Source: Alphaproteobacteria bacterium
GTDB lineage: Bacteria > Pseudomonadota > Alphaproteobacteria > VGDZ01
Assembly: GCA_016869515.1 (NCBI GenBank)
Contig: VGDZ01000026.1
Span: forward strand, 1-36,640
DNA length: 36,640 nucleotides
Reading direction: 5' to 3'
The notes beneath the pieces were generated by a model. That model was not told the origin of the DNA, searched no databases, and saw only the letters and a program-made list of their open reading frames with translations. Shown here piece after piece: positions 23,875-32,559 of the stretch (position 1 is the first letter of the stretch; each line of letters opens with the position of its first letter). A program made the position numbers and the translations under genes.

Positions 23875-24648
23875 TCAGCGCCCTTGCCAGACCGGCTTGC
23901 GCTTCTGATTGAACGCCGCGACGCCTTCGTCCTGGTCCTTGCAGCTCAGGGCCGCGATCAGCGCCGGCAGCTTCTGGGCGCGGGCCTCGCGCGCGTCCAG
24001 ATGCGCGGTGCGGCGCACGGTCTGCTTGATGGCCCGCAAGGACAAGGGCGCGCAAGCCAGGATCTCGCCCAGCCAATGATCGACCGCCGAGTCGAGTCCG
24101 GCCCGCGCCACCACCTGGTTGACGATGCCCATCGCCAGCGCCTCGGCCGCCTTGATGCGGCGGCCGGTCAGCAGCACGCTCATCGCCTGGCGGAAGGGGA
24201 TCTGGCGCTGCAGCAGCACCATGCCGCCGTCGAGCGGGATGCGCCCGAGCCGCGGCTCGGTGAATCCGAAGGTCGCTTCCTCGACCGCCACCACCAGATC
24301 GCAGCCCAGCACCATTTCGAAGCCGCCGCCCAGCGCATGACCGTTGACCCGCGCGATCACCGGCACGTCGAGCGTGCGGCGCAGCGCGATGCCGCCGAAA
24401 CCGTCGGGCCGCGGCTGCGCCCAGTATTCGAGGCCGGTCAGGCCGGTGTCCTTGGTGTCGGCGCCGGCGCAGAAGGCGCGCTCGCCGCCGCCGCTCAGCA
24501 CCACCGCGCGCACGCCGTCATCGTCTTCGATCGCGCGCCAGATGCGTTCCAGCTCGGCCTCGGTCGCGCCATCGACCGCGTTCAGCACCTTGGGCCGGTC
24601 GATCGTCACCCGCGCGACATGGTCGGCGACCGAGAAATGAACCGTCAT
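23875..24648 (-). CDS. Enoyl-CoA hydratase/isomerase family protein (CaiD-like)
   Basis: This crotonase-fold enzyme of 257 residues acts on acyl-CoA thioesters. The oxyanion-hole segments are ERAFCAGADTKD and VNGHALGGGFEMVLGCDL. Both glutamates of a true hydratase are present, one in GGGFEM and one in FTEPRLGR, so water addition to a 2-enoyl-CoA is expected. Close gene linkage to a CaiB-type CoA-transferase (ATGA overlap at 24645-24648) parallels the caiB-caiD pair of carnitine metabolism, but the true substrate is not readable. The start ATG 24648 is chosen for that overlap; the frame is open further upstream inside the CoA-transferase gene. Confidence 0.9.
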   Translation of the reverse strand: MTVHFSVADHVARVTIDRPKVLNAVDGATEAELERIWRAIEDDDGVRAVVLSGGGERAFCAGADTKDTGLTGLEYWAQPRPDGFGGIALRRTLDVPVIARVNGHALGGGFEMVLGCDLVVAVEEATFGFTEPRLGRIPLDGGMVLLQRQIPFRQAMSVLLTGRRIKAAEALAMGIVNQVVARAGLDSAVDHWLGEILACAPLSLRAIKQTVRRTAHLDAREARAQKLPALIAALSCKDQDEGVAAFNQKRKPVWQGR

Positions 24649-25829
24649 GCCACCACCTTGTCGGTCACCAGCTGGGCGATGCGTTCGGGCGGATAGCCCA
24701 GCTCCTGAAGAATCGCGCGCCCGTCCTGGCCGAGCAGCGGCGGTCGCGCGCGGCGGATCGGTGCGTCGCCCATGTCGATCGGCGAGCCGACCAGCTTCAT
24801 CGATCCGTTCGATCCGTCGGCAACCTCCATCACCATGCGGTTGGCCGCGGTCTGGGGATCGGCCAGGGCTTCGGCCATGTTGCGCACCGGCGCGCAGAGC
24901 AGGTCCTGTTCCTCGAGCCGCGCCAGCCAATGCGCCGTGGTCTCGGCGGCGAAGCGCTGGCGGAAGACGGCCTGGATGCGGGCGCGGTTCTGGACCAGCT
25001 TGGGGAAGCTGTCGAAATCGGGACTGGCCGACAAGTCTTCAATCGCCAGCGCCCGGCAGATGTCCTGCAGCGGATTGGCCTTGAAGGCGCCGACCATGAC
25101 CAGGGCGCCGTCGCGGGTCGCGAACACGCCCGACAGCGGCATCGCCCCCCAATTCAATTCGCGCTTCAGCATCATCCAGGCGGCGGCTTCCTGCATCTGC
25201 ATCGCCAGCATCGAATTGTAGAGCGAGACGTTGATCTCCTGGCCCTCGCCGGTCTTGTCGCGCTGGATCAGCGCCAGCAACACGCCCTGCACCATGTGCA
25301 TGCCGGCGGAATAGTCGGCCAGCGCGGTCGGGTAGACGCTCATCGGCCCGTCCATGTCCGAGCGGCGGTGCATCACGCCGCTGACCGCCTGCGCCAGCAC
25401 GTCCTGGCCGCCCTTGTGGGCGTTGGGGCCGGTCGGCCCGAAGCCCGAGCCGAAAGCGTAGACGATGCGCGGATTGATCGCCCGCAGGGCCTGGTAGCCG
25501 AAGCCCATGCGTTCCATCACGCCGGGGCGGAAATTGCTGCACACCACGTCGGCGCGGCGGATCAGGTCGAGCGCGATCTGCTTGCCGGCGGGGCCGCGGG
25601 TGTCGAGCGCGATCGAGCGCTTGTTGCGATTGAGGCTGCGGAACACGGCGGAATCGAGTCCGCCGGGATCGTCCGGGATCGAGCTGCGCGACAGATCGCC
25701 CGCGCCCGGGCGTTCGATCTTGATCACCTCGGCGCCGTAATCGCCCAGCATCTGGGTGGCGCAGGGACCCATCATCACCTGGGTAAAATCGACGACGCGG
25801 ATGCCGTCCAGCGGCAGCGGCTTGGTCAT
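24645..25829 (-). CDS. Type III CoA-transferase (CaiB/BaiF family)
   Basis: This 394-residue enzyme activates a carboxylic acid as its CoA thioester by transfer from another acyl-CoA. It opens LPLDGIRVVDFTQVMMGPCA, followed by YGAEVIKIERPGAGDLSR, NRNKRSIALD and NFRPGVMERMGFGYQAL. The catalytic aspartate is in the TALADYSAGMHM segment, matching formyl-CoA transferase's GDSNTGMHL. It differs markedly from the other CoA-transferase at 2465-3685, so they are not recent duplicates. It sits 8 bases after the FAD oxidoreductase and overlaps the hydratase. In this operon it probably performs the CoA activation step before hydration. Confidence 0.9.
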   Translation of the reverse strand: MTKPLPLDGIRVVDFTQVMMGPCATQMLGDYGAEVIKIERPGAGDLSRSSIPDDPGGLDSAVFRSLNRNKRSIALDTRGPAGKQIALDLIRRADVVCSNFRPGVMERMGFGYQALRAINPRIVYAFGSGFGPTGPNAHKGGQDVLAQAVSGVMHRRSDMDGPMSVYPTALADYSAGMHMVQGVLLALIQRDKTGEGQEINVSLYNSMLAMQMQEAAAWMMLKRELNWGAMPLSGVFATRDGALVMVGAFKANPLQDICRALAIEDLSASPDFDSFPKLVQNRARIQAVFRQRFAAETTAHWLARLEEQDLLCAPVRNMAEALADPQTAANRMVMEVADGSNGSMKLVGSPIDMGDAPIRRARPPLLGQDGRAILQELGYPPERIAQLVTDKVVA

Positions 25830-25837
25830 GGCGGCGC

Positions 25838-27190
25838 CTATTCCGCCGCCGCCGGCAGGGTCTTGGCGTTGGCCGAGGGCCGATCGCCGGGGTCGCCGCC
25901 ATGGGCGCGGATGCGCCGCTGCAAGGCGCCGACCTCGACCGCGCGCGGGGCGACGCCGGAGGACAGCGCCATGGTCGCGGCGATGCCGGCCGCCTCGCCC
26001 ATCGCCATGCAAGGCGGGATTTCGCGCGAAATCTTCTGCGCCTGGCTGGTGGCGGAATAATGCCGGCCCGCCACCAGCAGATTGTCGACCCCGCGCGGCA
26101 GCAGCGCGCGATAGGGCGTGTAGTAGTCGCGGCCACGGGCGACGGAATCGGCGAAATGCACGCGTTCGACCACGTCCTCCTTGCTGACGACGTATTCGCC
26201 TTCCAGCAGCCGGGTCTGGCGCACGCCGGTCTGCGGCGCGACGTCGATCACGTGGCAGCGCTCGAAACCCGGCATCGGCGTCGACCGCAGATGGTCGAGC
26301 AGGGCATAGATGCGGCGACGGCCCTCGACTTCGGCCCGGGTCAGGTCCTCGACTTTGATGCCGTCATAGCCGGCCATGTGCGGGCAATTGCACCACACCA
26401 CGCCCGGCAACGGCGTCTTCAGCCACCACATGTCCCACGACCCACCCATGATCTTCTTGCAGGCGCGATCGAGTTCGGCATGGCGCGCGGGGTGTTCGTA
26501 CTGGAAGCGCTCGGCGGCCTCGGTGTCGACCCCGCCCAGCCGGAACACGGTGGTCAGGATGTAGCTGCCATGGGCGAAGGGCGCGCCGGCCGAGGCGGCG
26601 ACGTCGAGATCGCCGGTGGCATCGATCACCATCTCGGCCAGCACCGCCTCGCGCCCAGCCTTGGTTTCGCACACCACGCCGCAGGCGCGGCCGTCCTTGA
26701 CCAAAGTGCGCGAGAACCAGGATTGCAGCCTGAGTTCGACCTTGCGCTCGCGGATCAAGTCGAGCGAGCAGCGCTTCCAGCCGTCGGGATCGAAGGCGAC
26801 GGCATAGGTGATCGGCTGCGGCTTGGACTGGGAATGGAAATCGTGCACGCCCCAGCGCGACCATTTGCGCCACATGTCCTCGGCCACGCGCCGGTCGGCC
26901 GCGGGCGGGAACACCGCCAGGCCCAGCCGCGCCATGCGCTCGACCAGTTCCTGGCACAGGCCGGTGACGGTGATCTCGCTGCCATTGGTCATGTCGTCGA
27001 GCACCAGCACCATGCCGCCCGAGGCCAGGCCGCCGAGATAGGGGAAGCGCTCCAGCAGCACGGTCTTGGCGCCTTCGCGCGCCGCGGCCAAGGCGGCGGC
27101 GGTGCCGGCCGGTCCGCCGCCGACCACGACCACGTCGGCGCGGGCGACGATGCGCGCTTGGCCGCCCGGTTCGGAGATGTATTCGCTCAT
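25838..27190 (-). CDS. FAD-dependent oxidoreductase (FAD_oxidored-like)
   Basis: This flavoprotein of 450 residues has a dinucleotide-binding Rossmann motif GGGPAG (24-29) in DVVVVGGGPAGTAAALAAAR, then LLERFPYLGGLASGGMV. MVIDATGDLDVAASAGAPF and the late NLLVAGRHYSATSQAQKISRE with CMAMGEAAGIAATMAL are typical of the PF12831-type family. These enzymes often oxidise or reduce small organic substrates, and several are fed electrons by ferredoxins. The ATG at 27190 gives MSEYISEPGGQ; the frame extends upstream into the permease gene without a reason to start there. It lies 13 bases after the permease and 8 before the CoA-transferase gene. Confidence 0.87.
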   Translation of the reverse strand: MSEYISEPGGQARIVARADVVVVGGGPAGTAAALAAAREGAKTVLLERFPYLGGLASGGMVLVLDDMTNGSEITVTGLCQELVERMARLGLAVFPPAADRRVAEDMWRKWSRWGVHDFHSQSKPQPITYAVAFDPDGWKRCSLDLIRERKVELRLQSWFSRTLVKDGRACGVVCETKAGREAVLAEMVIDATGDLDVAASAGAPFAHGSYILTTVFRLGGVDTEAAERFQYEHPARHAELDRACKKIMGGSWDMWWLKTPLPGVVWCNCPHMAGYDGIKVEDLTRAEVEGRRRIYALLDHLRSTPMPGFERCHVIDVAPQTGVRQTRLLEGEYVVSKEDVVERVHFADSVARGRDYYTPYRALLPRGVDNLLVAGRHYSATSQAQKISREIPPCMAMGEAAGIAATMALSSGVAPRAVEVGALQRRIRAHGGDPGDRPSANAKTLPAAAE

Positions 27191-27203
27191 GCGCGGGACT
27201 CCC

Positions 27204-28025
27204 TCAGCGCGCGCTCTGGGGCTGCCAGCGCACGACCGCCGATTCGATGGTGCCGATGACCAGGAAGAACAGGGCCGAGAAGGTCGAGCCGACGACGATG
27301 GTGGCATAAAGCATCGGCGTGTCGAAATTGTAGGTCGATTGGATGATCAGCGCGCCGATGCCCTTGGTGGCGCCGATCCATTCGCCGACGATGGCGCCGA
27401 TCACCGAGGTCGAGGCCGCGATCTTCAGCGCCGAGAACAGGTAGGGCAGGGAGTTTTGCACCCGCAGCTTGAAGAACACCTCGCGCGGGCTGGCCGAAAG
27501 CACGCGCATCAGTTCCAGCGCCTGGGGATTCACGTCCGACAGCCCGCGCACCATGTTGACCAAGGTGGGGAAGAAGCAGATCAGCGCGGCGATGGCGATC
27601 TTGGGTTCCATGCCGTTGCCCAGCATCAGCACCAGGATCGGCGCCTTGGCCACCACCGGGATGGTGTTGATCATGACCGCGATCGGGAAGAACGCCTCCT
27701 CGGCGGTTTTCTTGTGGACGAAGACGGTGGCGATGACGATGGCCGAGGTGTTGCCCAGCAGGAAGCCCAGCACGGCCTCCAATGCGGTCGGCGCCAGATT
27801 GGCCATCAGCACGTCGAAACGCTCGACCAGCATGGCCGCGACCGATTTGGGATGAGGGGCGATGAAGGGACGGATCTGGAAGGCTTCGACCGCGAACCAC
27901 CACAGCGCGATCAGGCCCACGACCGCCGCCGCCGGCAACAGCCGCTTGCGCCAGACCAGGCGCTTGCGTTCGGCCTCGAAGCGCGCCTGGGCCTCGCGGT
28001 CGGCGGCGAAAGCGACGGCGGTCAT
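27204..28025 (-). CDS. ABC transporter permease, TauC/SsuC/ThiX type
   Basis: This 273-residue inner-membrane permease belongs to the taurine/sulfonate/pyrimidine-precursor class of importers. After a charged N-terminus there are about six helices, the first being [21 protein letters not shown]. The EAA loop is [20 protein letters not shown], and [21 protein letters not shown] is the standard segment after it in SsuC/TauC proteins. ATGA overlap with the ATPase gene (28022-28025) shows coupling. Works with the adjacent ATPase and binding protein. Confidence 0.92.
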   Translation of the reverse strand: MTAVAFAADREAQARFEAERKRLVWRKRLLPAAAVVGLIALWWFAVEAFQIRPFIAPHPKSVAAMLVERFDVLMANLAPTALEAVLGFLLGNTSAIVIATVFVHKKTAEEAFFPIAVMINTIPVVAKAPILVLMLGNGMEPKIAIAALICFFPTLVNMVRGLSDVNPQALELMRVLSASPREVFFKLRVQNSLPYLFSALKIAASTSVIGAIVGEWIGATKGIGALIIQSTYNFDTPMLYATIVVGSTFSALFFLVIGTIESAVVRWQPQSAR

Positions 28026-28816
28026 GCGGCGCCCTCCAGCGCCCGGCGCAGTACCGCCGCCAGGCGCACGAATTCCGACGTCTCGCGCAGACCGAGCGCG
28101 CGCGGGCTAGGCAGGTCGATGGCCACGGTTTCCTTGACGCGGCCCGGACGCGCCGCCATCACCAGCACGGTCTGCGACAGGAACACCGCCTCGTAAATCG
28201 AGTGGGTGACGAAGACGATGGTGGTCCCGGTCGAGCGCCAGATGCCGAGCAGTTCCTCGTTCAGGCGATCGCGCGTGATCTCGTCCAGCGCGCCGAACGG
28301 CTCGTCCATCAACAGAAGCTTGGGTCCGCCGACCAGGGCGCGGGCGATGGCGACGCGCTGGCGCATGCCGCCCGAAAGCTCGTGCGGATAGGCCGCTTCC
28401 CAGCCGGACAGGCCGACCAGGTCGAGCAATTCCTTGGGCGAGCGCTTGCCCGGACGGGCGGCGGCGCCACCGACTTCAAGCGGCAGCGCGACGTTGTCGA
28501 TGGCCGAGCGCCAGGGCAACAGGGCCGCATCTTGAAACACAAAGCCGATGTCGCGGGCCTGGCGCGCCGCCGCCGCCGTTCCGCCCAGCACCTGAAGCGT
28601 GCCGGTGGTCGGCGGCAGCAGATCGGCGATCAATCGCAGCAAGGTCGACTTGCCGCACCCCGAGGGCCCCAACAGGGTGACGAAGCTGCCCTCGGCGATG
28701 CGGCAGGAGACGTTGTCCAGCGCCGTCACCGTGCCGCGCTCGGTGGTGAATCGCACCGAGACGCCGGCACAGGCGACGGCGTCGGCCGCTGGCTTCAATT
28801 GCGGAGCGGCCGACAC
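28022..28816 (-). CDS. ABC transporter ATP-binding protein, TauB/SsuB type
   Basis: This 264-residue ATPase of the importer carries Walker [15 protein letters not shown]-loop [18 protein letters not shown], signature [15 protein letters not shown], Walker [17 protein letters not shown] and switch histidine in FVTHSIYEA. The Q-loop LLPWR is characteristic of the nitrate/sulfonate/taurine class. The start appears to be GTG (GTG TCG GCC), nine bases after the binding-protein stop. It overlaps the permease start. Confidence 0.93.
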   Translation of the reverse strand: MSAAPQLKPAADAVACAGVSVRFTTERGTVTALDNVSCRIAEGSFVTLLGPSGCGKSTLLRLIADLLPPTTGTLQVLGGTAAAARQARDIGFVFQDAALLPWRSAIDNVALPLEVGGAAARPGKRSPKELLDLVGLSGWEAAYPHELSGGMRQRVAIARALVGGPKLLLMDEPFGALDEITRDRLNEELLGIWRSTGTTIVFVTHSIYEAVFLSQTVLVMAARPGRVKETVAIDLPSPRALGLRETSEFVRLAAVLRRALEGAA

Positions 28817-28825
28817 CGGACGGGC

Positions 28826-29866
28826 CTAGAGCTTCGGCCGTTGCGCGGCAGTGGCGTTGAGGATCGACAGCGTCGCCAGCTTGTCGAGCGCCGGCGGGCC
28901 CGAACTGCCGAACTCGCCGAGTTCGTTGTAGAGCTTGACCTGCTCGCTCCACACCGCCATGTCCATGGTTCCCCAGCCGCGGGATTTGGTGGCGGCGGTG
29001 AAGGCGAACTTCAGCATCACCGGCGCCGCGTCCATTTCGTCCTTCTTGACCAGGTTGGGATATTCCTTGACCAGGAAGTCGACGGCCTTTTCCATATTGG
29101 CTTGGGCGTACTGCCAGCCGCGCGCCGTGGCGCGGACGAAGCCCTGCAGCGCCTCGGCCTTCTTCTGCAGCGTGTCCTGGGTGGCGTAGAACGGCAGGGC
29201 ATAGAGCTGCACGCCCGAATCCCACAGCCGCAGATCGACCCGCTGGCCCTCGAGCGGCTTGAGCGCCGTGGTGTTGGTCAGCCAGCCGGTGATGACGTCG
29301 ACCTGTCCGGTCAGGATCGGCGTCATGTCCGAGCCGATCACCACCGCCTCGACGTCCTTCTCGGCGATGCCGTTCTTCTTGAGCATGGCCGAGAGCAGGA
29401 TCTTGGCGGTGGCCTGGGTGCCGACCTTCTTGCCGATCAGATCCTTGGGCGTGCGCACCGGCTTCTTGGACAGCGAGAAATAGGTGAAGGGATGCTCCTG
29501 GGCGCCGACCGCGAAGCAGCTGACCGGGATGTTCTTCGACACCGCGTGCATCAGCGAGGGGCTGGACGACACTTGGCCGATCTCGAACCGGCCCGAGGCG
29601 ACGATGGCGACGCCGTCGATGGTCGGGCCGCCGGGATGGATGACGAGGTTGATCTTCTCTTCTTCGTAATAGCCCATGTGCTTGGCGACGATCTCGCCGA
29701 TCTGGTTGCCCGAGGCCAACCAGCCGAGCTGGAGATTGACGGTGGTGGTGCGCGCGGCCTGGGCGTAGCCGCGGCCCGGCACCAGCCCGCTGGCGAGGAC
29801 ACCGGCGGCGCCGGCGGTGGCGAGCGCGTTGCGGCGGCTGATGCCGGCCTTGGTCTTGACGATCAT
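28826..29866 (-). CDS. ABC transporter substrate-binding protein, NMT1/THI5-TauA-like
   Basis: This periplasmic binding protein of 346 residues is the first gene of the seven-gene operon. The N-terminus ISRRNALATAGAAGVLASG has a twin-arginine-like motif and a hydrophobic stretch, ending near GYAQA. TVNLQLGWLASGNQIGEIVAKH and KVGTQATAKILLSAMLKKNG match the NMT1/SsuA-like fold. Family members bind sulfonates, nitrilotriacetate-like acids, aromatic acids, or pyrimidine precursors. I chose ATG 29866 because GGAGGG stands just before it; a codon at 29902 has no such site. The ligand is unknown but is likely what the downstream enzymes degrade. Confidence 0.9.
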   Translation of the reverse strand: MIVKTKAGISRRNALATAGAAGVLASGLVPGRGYAQAARTTTVNLQLGWLASGNQIGEIVAKHMGYYEEEKINLVIHPGGPTIDGVAIVASGRFEIGQVSSSPSLMHAVSKNIPVSCFAVGAQEHPFTYFSLSKKPVRTPKDLIGKKVGTQATAKILLSAMLKKNGIAEKDVEAVVIGSDMTPILTGQVDVITGWLTNTTALKPLEGQRVDLRLWDSGVQLYALPFYATQDTLQKKAEALQGFVRATARGWQYAQANMEKAVDFLVKEYPNLVKKDEMDAAPVMLKFAFTAATKSRGWGTMDMAVWSEQVKLYNELGEFGSSGPPALDKLATLSILNATAAQRPKL

Positions 29867-29901
29867 GGGGGTTCCCTCCTCCGATCCCGAAATCGAACCC
29901 A

Positions 29902-29931
29902 AGTCTAGGCCCGGCGTCGCGCTCTAGAAAA
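29902..29931 (-). promoter_or_regulatory. Possible weak promoter of the seven-gene catabolic operon
   Basis: On the minus strand TTTTCT (29931-29926) and TAGACT (29907-29902) are 18 bases apart. Both boxes are weak, as expected for an activator-dependent promoter. With a start near 29895, the dyad at 29950-29972 is centred close to -66, the usual place for a LysR-type recognition site. Confidence 0.3.
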
Positions 29932-29949
29932 GCACTGTTTTTCGCACGT

Positions 29950-29972
29950 GGCGATGCCAAAATGGCATCGCC
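29950..29972. promoter_or_regulatory. Perfect dyad, probable LysR operator
   Basis: GGCGATGCCA (29950-29959), AAA, then TGGCATCGCC (29963-29972) is a perfect 10-base inverted repeat. Inside it TGCCAAAATGGCA fits the T-N11-A rule of LysR-type binding sites. It lies in the 121-base gap between the LysR gene and the catabolic operon, immediately before the LysR ribosome site, so binding could activate the operon and repress the regulator itself. Confidence 0.7.
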
Positions 29973-29987
29973 AGAAGGAGCCCGGCA

Positions 29988-30965
29988 ATGCATGCGGCGG
30001 TGCTGACTTATCTCGATCAGATCGACCGGCGGGGCTCGATCCGCGGCGCGGCGGCGACGCTGGCGATCGCGTCCTCGGCCGTCAACCGGCGGCTGCTGCG
30101 GCTCGAACGCGAATTGGGGACGCCCCTGTTCCAGCGCCGGCGCGACGGCGTCACGTTGACCCCGGCCGGCCAGGCGGTGCTGGCCCATGCCCGCGGCACG
30201 CTCGACGGCTTTGCCCGGCTGGGGGCCGAGTTGGATGCCTTGCGCGGCGTGACCGCGGGCGTGGTGAAGATCGTCGCCATCGACTCGCTGATGGTCAATT
30301 TTCTGCCGTCTCTGGTCGCCGATCTGGCGCGGGCGCATCCGCGCATCGTCTTTCAGGTGCTGGCCGAAGGTCCGGTCGGCGCGACCGAGGCGCTGCGAGC
30401 CGGGCTTGCCGACATCGCCTTGGCCTTCGTCGACGAGCGCAACCGCGATCTTGCCGTTGTCGCGCGGTGCGAGGTCAGCCTCGGGGTCATTATGGCGCCC
30501 GGCCACCCGCTGGCGCGACTGCGTCAAGTGCGTCTGGCCGAGTGCGCGTCTTACCCCATGGTGCTGTCGCACGATTCGATGCCGCTCAATCCGCTATTGG
30601 CATCCGAATTGGCCGAGCACGGGACGCGGCTTGGGCCGCGGGTGGTGTCGAACGGCATCGATTTCATGCGACGCATGATCCTGGCCGGATTGGGGGTGGG
30701 ACTGTTCACGCCCTTGGGCTTTGCCAAGGAGATCGCGCGCGGGCAATTGGTGCATCGGCCGCTGGCCGAGCCACGGCTGGCGCGGCTTGCGATCGGGGCG
30801 ATGACTCTGCGCAGGCGTCCGCTTGCGCCGGCGGCGGCGCTTGCGCTCGAAGCGATTCGGGCGCGCCTGGGCGACCTAGCCAAGACCGGCGCGACCATGC
30901 TAAGAGGGCGCGGAATCGGGCGGCGAGGCGCGCGTCAGCGCGGCCGCTCGAAAGGAAACCTATAG
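29988..30965 (+). CDS. LysR-type transcriptional regulator
   Basis: This 325-residue regulator has an N-terminal winged helix-turn-helix (about 1-60: [20 protein letters not shown] and [19 protein letters not shown]) and an effector-binding domain (about 88-290: [18 protein letters not shown] onward). It is divergent from the NMT1/TauA-like binding-protein gene and so most likely controls that seven-gene operon with a substrate-derived effector. AGAAGGAG is a good ribosome site before ATG 29988. The last 25 or so residues ([21 protein letters not shown]) are unusually basic and look like translation into what should be the acpP upstream region. Confidence 0.92.
   Translation: MHAAVLTYLDQIDRRGSIRGAAATLAIASSAVNRRLLRLERELGTPLFQRRRDGVTLTPAGQAVLAHARGTLDGFARLGAELDALRGVTAGVVKIVAIDSLMVNFLPSLVADLARAHPRIVFQVLAEGPVGATEALRAGLADIALAFVDERNRDLAVVARCEVSLGVIMAPGHPLARLRQVRLAECASYPMVLSHDSMPLNPLLASELAEHGTRLGPRVVSNGIDFMRRMILAGLGVGLFTPLGFAKEIARGQLVHRPLAEPRLARLAIGAMTLRRRPLAPAAALALEAIRARLGDLAKTGATMLRGRGIGRRGARQRGRSKGNL
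30876..30904 (+). promoter_or_regulatory. Possible acpP promoter inside the LysR 3' end
   Basis: CTAGCC (30876-30881) and GCTAAG (30899-30904) are 17 bases apart, within a CATGCTAAGAG context. The predicted start near 30911 gives a leader of roughly 78 bases to the acpP ATG. It lies wholly inside the LysR coding sequence. acpP is highly expressed in most bacteria and needs its own promoter here, since the gene upstream is a regulator. Confidence 0.35.
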
Positions 30966-30988
30966 CTTTCAGCCGGGAGTCCGGGTTC

Positions 30989-31225
30989 ATGAGCGACATT
31001 GCCGAGCGGGTCAAGAAGATCGTCGTCGAGCATCTGGGCGTCGAGGAAGAGAAGGTCACCGAGGCCGCCCATTTCGTCGACGATCTGGGCGCCGACAGCC
31101 TGGACACGGTCGAACTGGTCATGGCGTTCGAAGAGGAATTCGGCATCGAAATTCCCGACGACGCGGCCGAAAAGATCCTGACGGTCAAGGACGCCATCGC
31201 CTTCATCAAGGAAAAATCCGCCTGA
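30989..31225 (+). CDS. acpP: Acyl carrier protein
   Basis: This 78-residue acidic protein carries growing acyl chains on 4'-phosphopantetheine. The attachment serine is Ser37 in [20 protein letters not shown], the canonical DSL motif. The sequence [20 protein letters not shown] is the standard start. The rich acidic helix II and [16 protein letters not shown] tail complete the fold. It starts 23 bases after the LysR stop, with CGGGAG-like spacing upstream, and is followed by fabF after 40 bases. Its usual upstream neighbour fabG is instead about 8.9 kb away. Confidence 0.95.
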   Translation: MSDIAERVKKIVVEHLGVEEEKVTEAAHFVDDLGADSLDTVELVMAFEEEFGIEIPDDAAEKILTVKDAIAFIKEKSA

Positions 31226-31265
31226 TCGCGGGCGACGACGCTGCCGCGCAGTTAGGGACGGCACG

Positions 31266-32528
31266 ATGCGACGGGTAGTCGTAACCGGCATGGGCATGGT
31301 CACGCCGCTGGGCGGCGCGATGAAGCCATCCTGGGAGCGCTTGATCGCCGGCGAAAGCGGTGCCGGTCCGATCACCCGCTTCGACGCCAGCGCTTTTTCG
31401 GCCAAGGTCGCCTGCCAGGTGCCGCGCGGCAACGAGAGCGCGGCGCCGTTCAATCCCGACACCTACATGGAGCCGAAGGAACAGCGCAAGGTCGACGATT
31501 TCATCATCTATGGCGTGGCCGCGGCCGACATGGCGCTGAGCGATTCCGGCTGGAAGCCCGCCGCCGACGCCGAGCGCGAGACCACCGGCGTGATGATCGG
31601 CTCGGGCATCGGCGGCCTGCCCGGCATCGAAGAGGCCTCGATCACGCTCAAGGAAAAGGGCCCGCGCCGAGTCAGCCCGTTCTTCATCCCCGGCCGCCTG
31701 ATCAACCTGGTCTCGGGCCAGGTTTCGATCAAGCACGGGCTGTGGGGACCCAATCACGCCGTGGTCACGGCCTGTTCGACCGGAGCGCACGCCATCGGCG
31801 ATGCCGGCCGGATCATCGGTCTGGGCGATGCCGACGTCATGGTGGCGGGCGGCGCCGAAGCCACGGTCTGCCCGATCGGCATCGGCGGCTTCGCCGCCAT
31901 GCGGGCGTTGTCGACCGCCTTCAACGACCAGCCCAAGCGCGCCTCGCGGCCCTGGGACAAGGACCGCGACGGCTTCGTCATGGGCGAGGGCGCGGGCTGC
32001 GTGGTGCTGGAAGAATACGAACACGCCAAGCGCCGCGGCGCGCGGATTTATGCCGAGCTGATCGGCTACGGCATGGCCGGCGACGGCTACCATGTCTCGG
32101 CGCCCGATCCCAACGGTGCGGGCGCTTTCCGTGCCATGCGGCGGGCGCTGCAGAGCGCCAAGCTCAATCCCGAGGATGTCGACTACGTCAACGCCCACGG
32201 CACCTCGACTCCGCTCGGCGACGAGATCGAGCTGGGAGCGGTCAAGCGGCTGTTCGGGCAAGCCGCCTACAAGCTGTCGATGTCCTCGACCAAATCCGCC
32301 ATCGGCCATCTGCTGGGGGCGGCCGGCGCGGTCGAGGCGATCATCTCCATCCTGGCGATGCGCGATCAAGTCGCGCCGCCGACGCTCAATCTCGACAATC
32401 CCTCCGAGGGCTGCGACATCGACCTGGTGCCGCACAAGTCCAAGCCGCGGACGATCCGCGCCGTGCTGTCGAACTCGTTCGGTTTCGGCGGCACCAATGC
32501 CTCGTTGATCTTCAAACGGGCGGCCTGA
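31266..32528 (+). CDS. fabF: 3-oxoacyl-[ACP] synthase II (KAS II)
   Basis: This elongating condensing enzyme of type II fatty-acid synthesis has 420 residues, and the Cys-His-His triad is complete. Cys170 is in VVTACSTGAHA, His311 in NAHGTSTPLGD and His348 in STKSAIGHLLGAAG (with Lys343). The N-terminus MRRVVVTGMGMVTPLGG and C-terminus SNSFGFGGTNASLIF are canonical. It sits directly after acpP, in the usual acpP-fabF order. mltG begins 31 bases downstream. Confidence 0.96.
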   Translation: MRRVVVTGMGMVTPLGGAMKPSWERLIAGESGAGPITRFDASAFSAKVACQVPRGNESAAPFNPDTYMEPKEQRKVDDFIIYGVAAADMALSDSGWKPAADAERETTGVMIGSGIGGLPGIEEASITLKEKGPRRVSPFFIPGRLINLVSGQVSIKHGLWGPNHAVVTACSTGAHAIGDAGRIIGLGDADVMVAGGAEATVCPIGIGGFAAMRALSTAFNDQPKRASRPWDKDRDGFVMGEGAGCVVLEEYEHAKRRGARIYAELIGYGMAGDGYHVSAPDPNGAGAFRAMRRALQSAKLNPEDVDYVNAHGTSTPLGDEIELGAVKRLFGQAAYKLSMSSTKSAIGHLLGAAGAVEAIISILAMRDQVAPPTLNLDNPSEGCDIDLVPHKSKPRTIRAVLSNSFGFGGTNASLIFKRAA

Positions 32529-32559
32529 CACGCGCGCCGGCGCGATCATTTCCTGGTTT

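Noticed and set aside
20858-31000. Transposon or prophage as carrier of the fabG-acpP island
   Set aside because: No transposase, integrase, terminal inverted repeats or flanking tRNA were seen. Insertion is inferred only from gene order.
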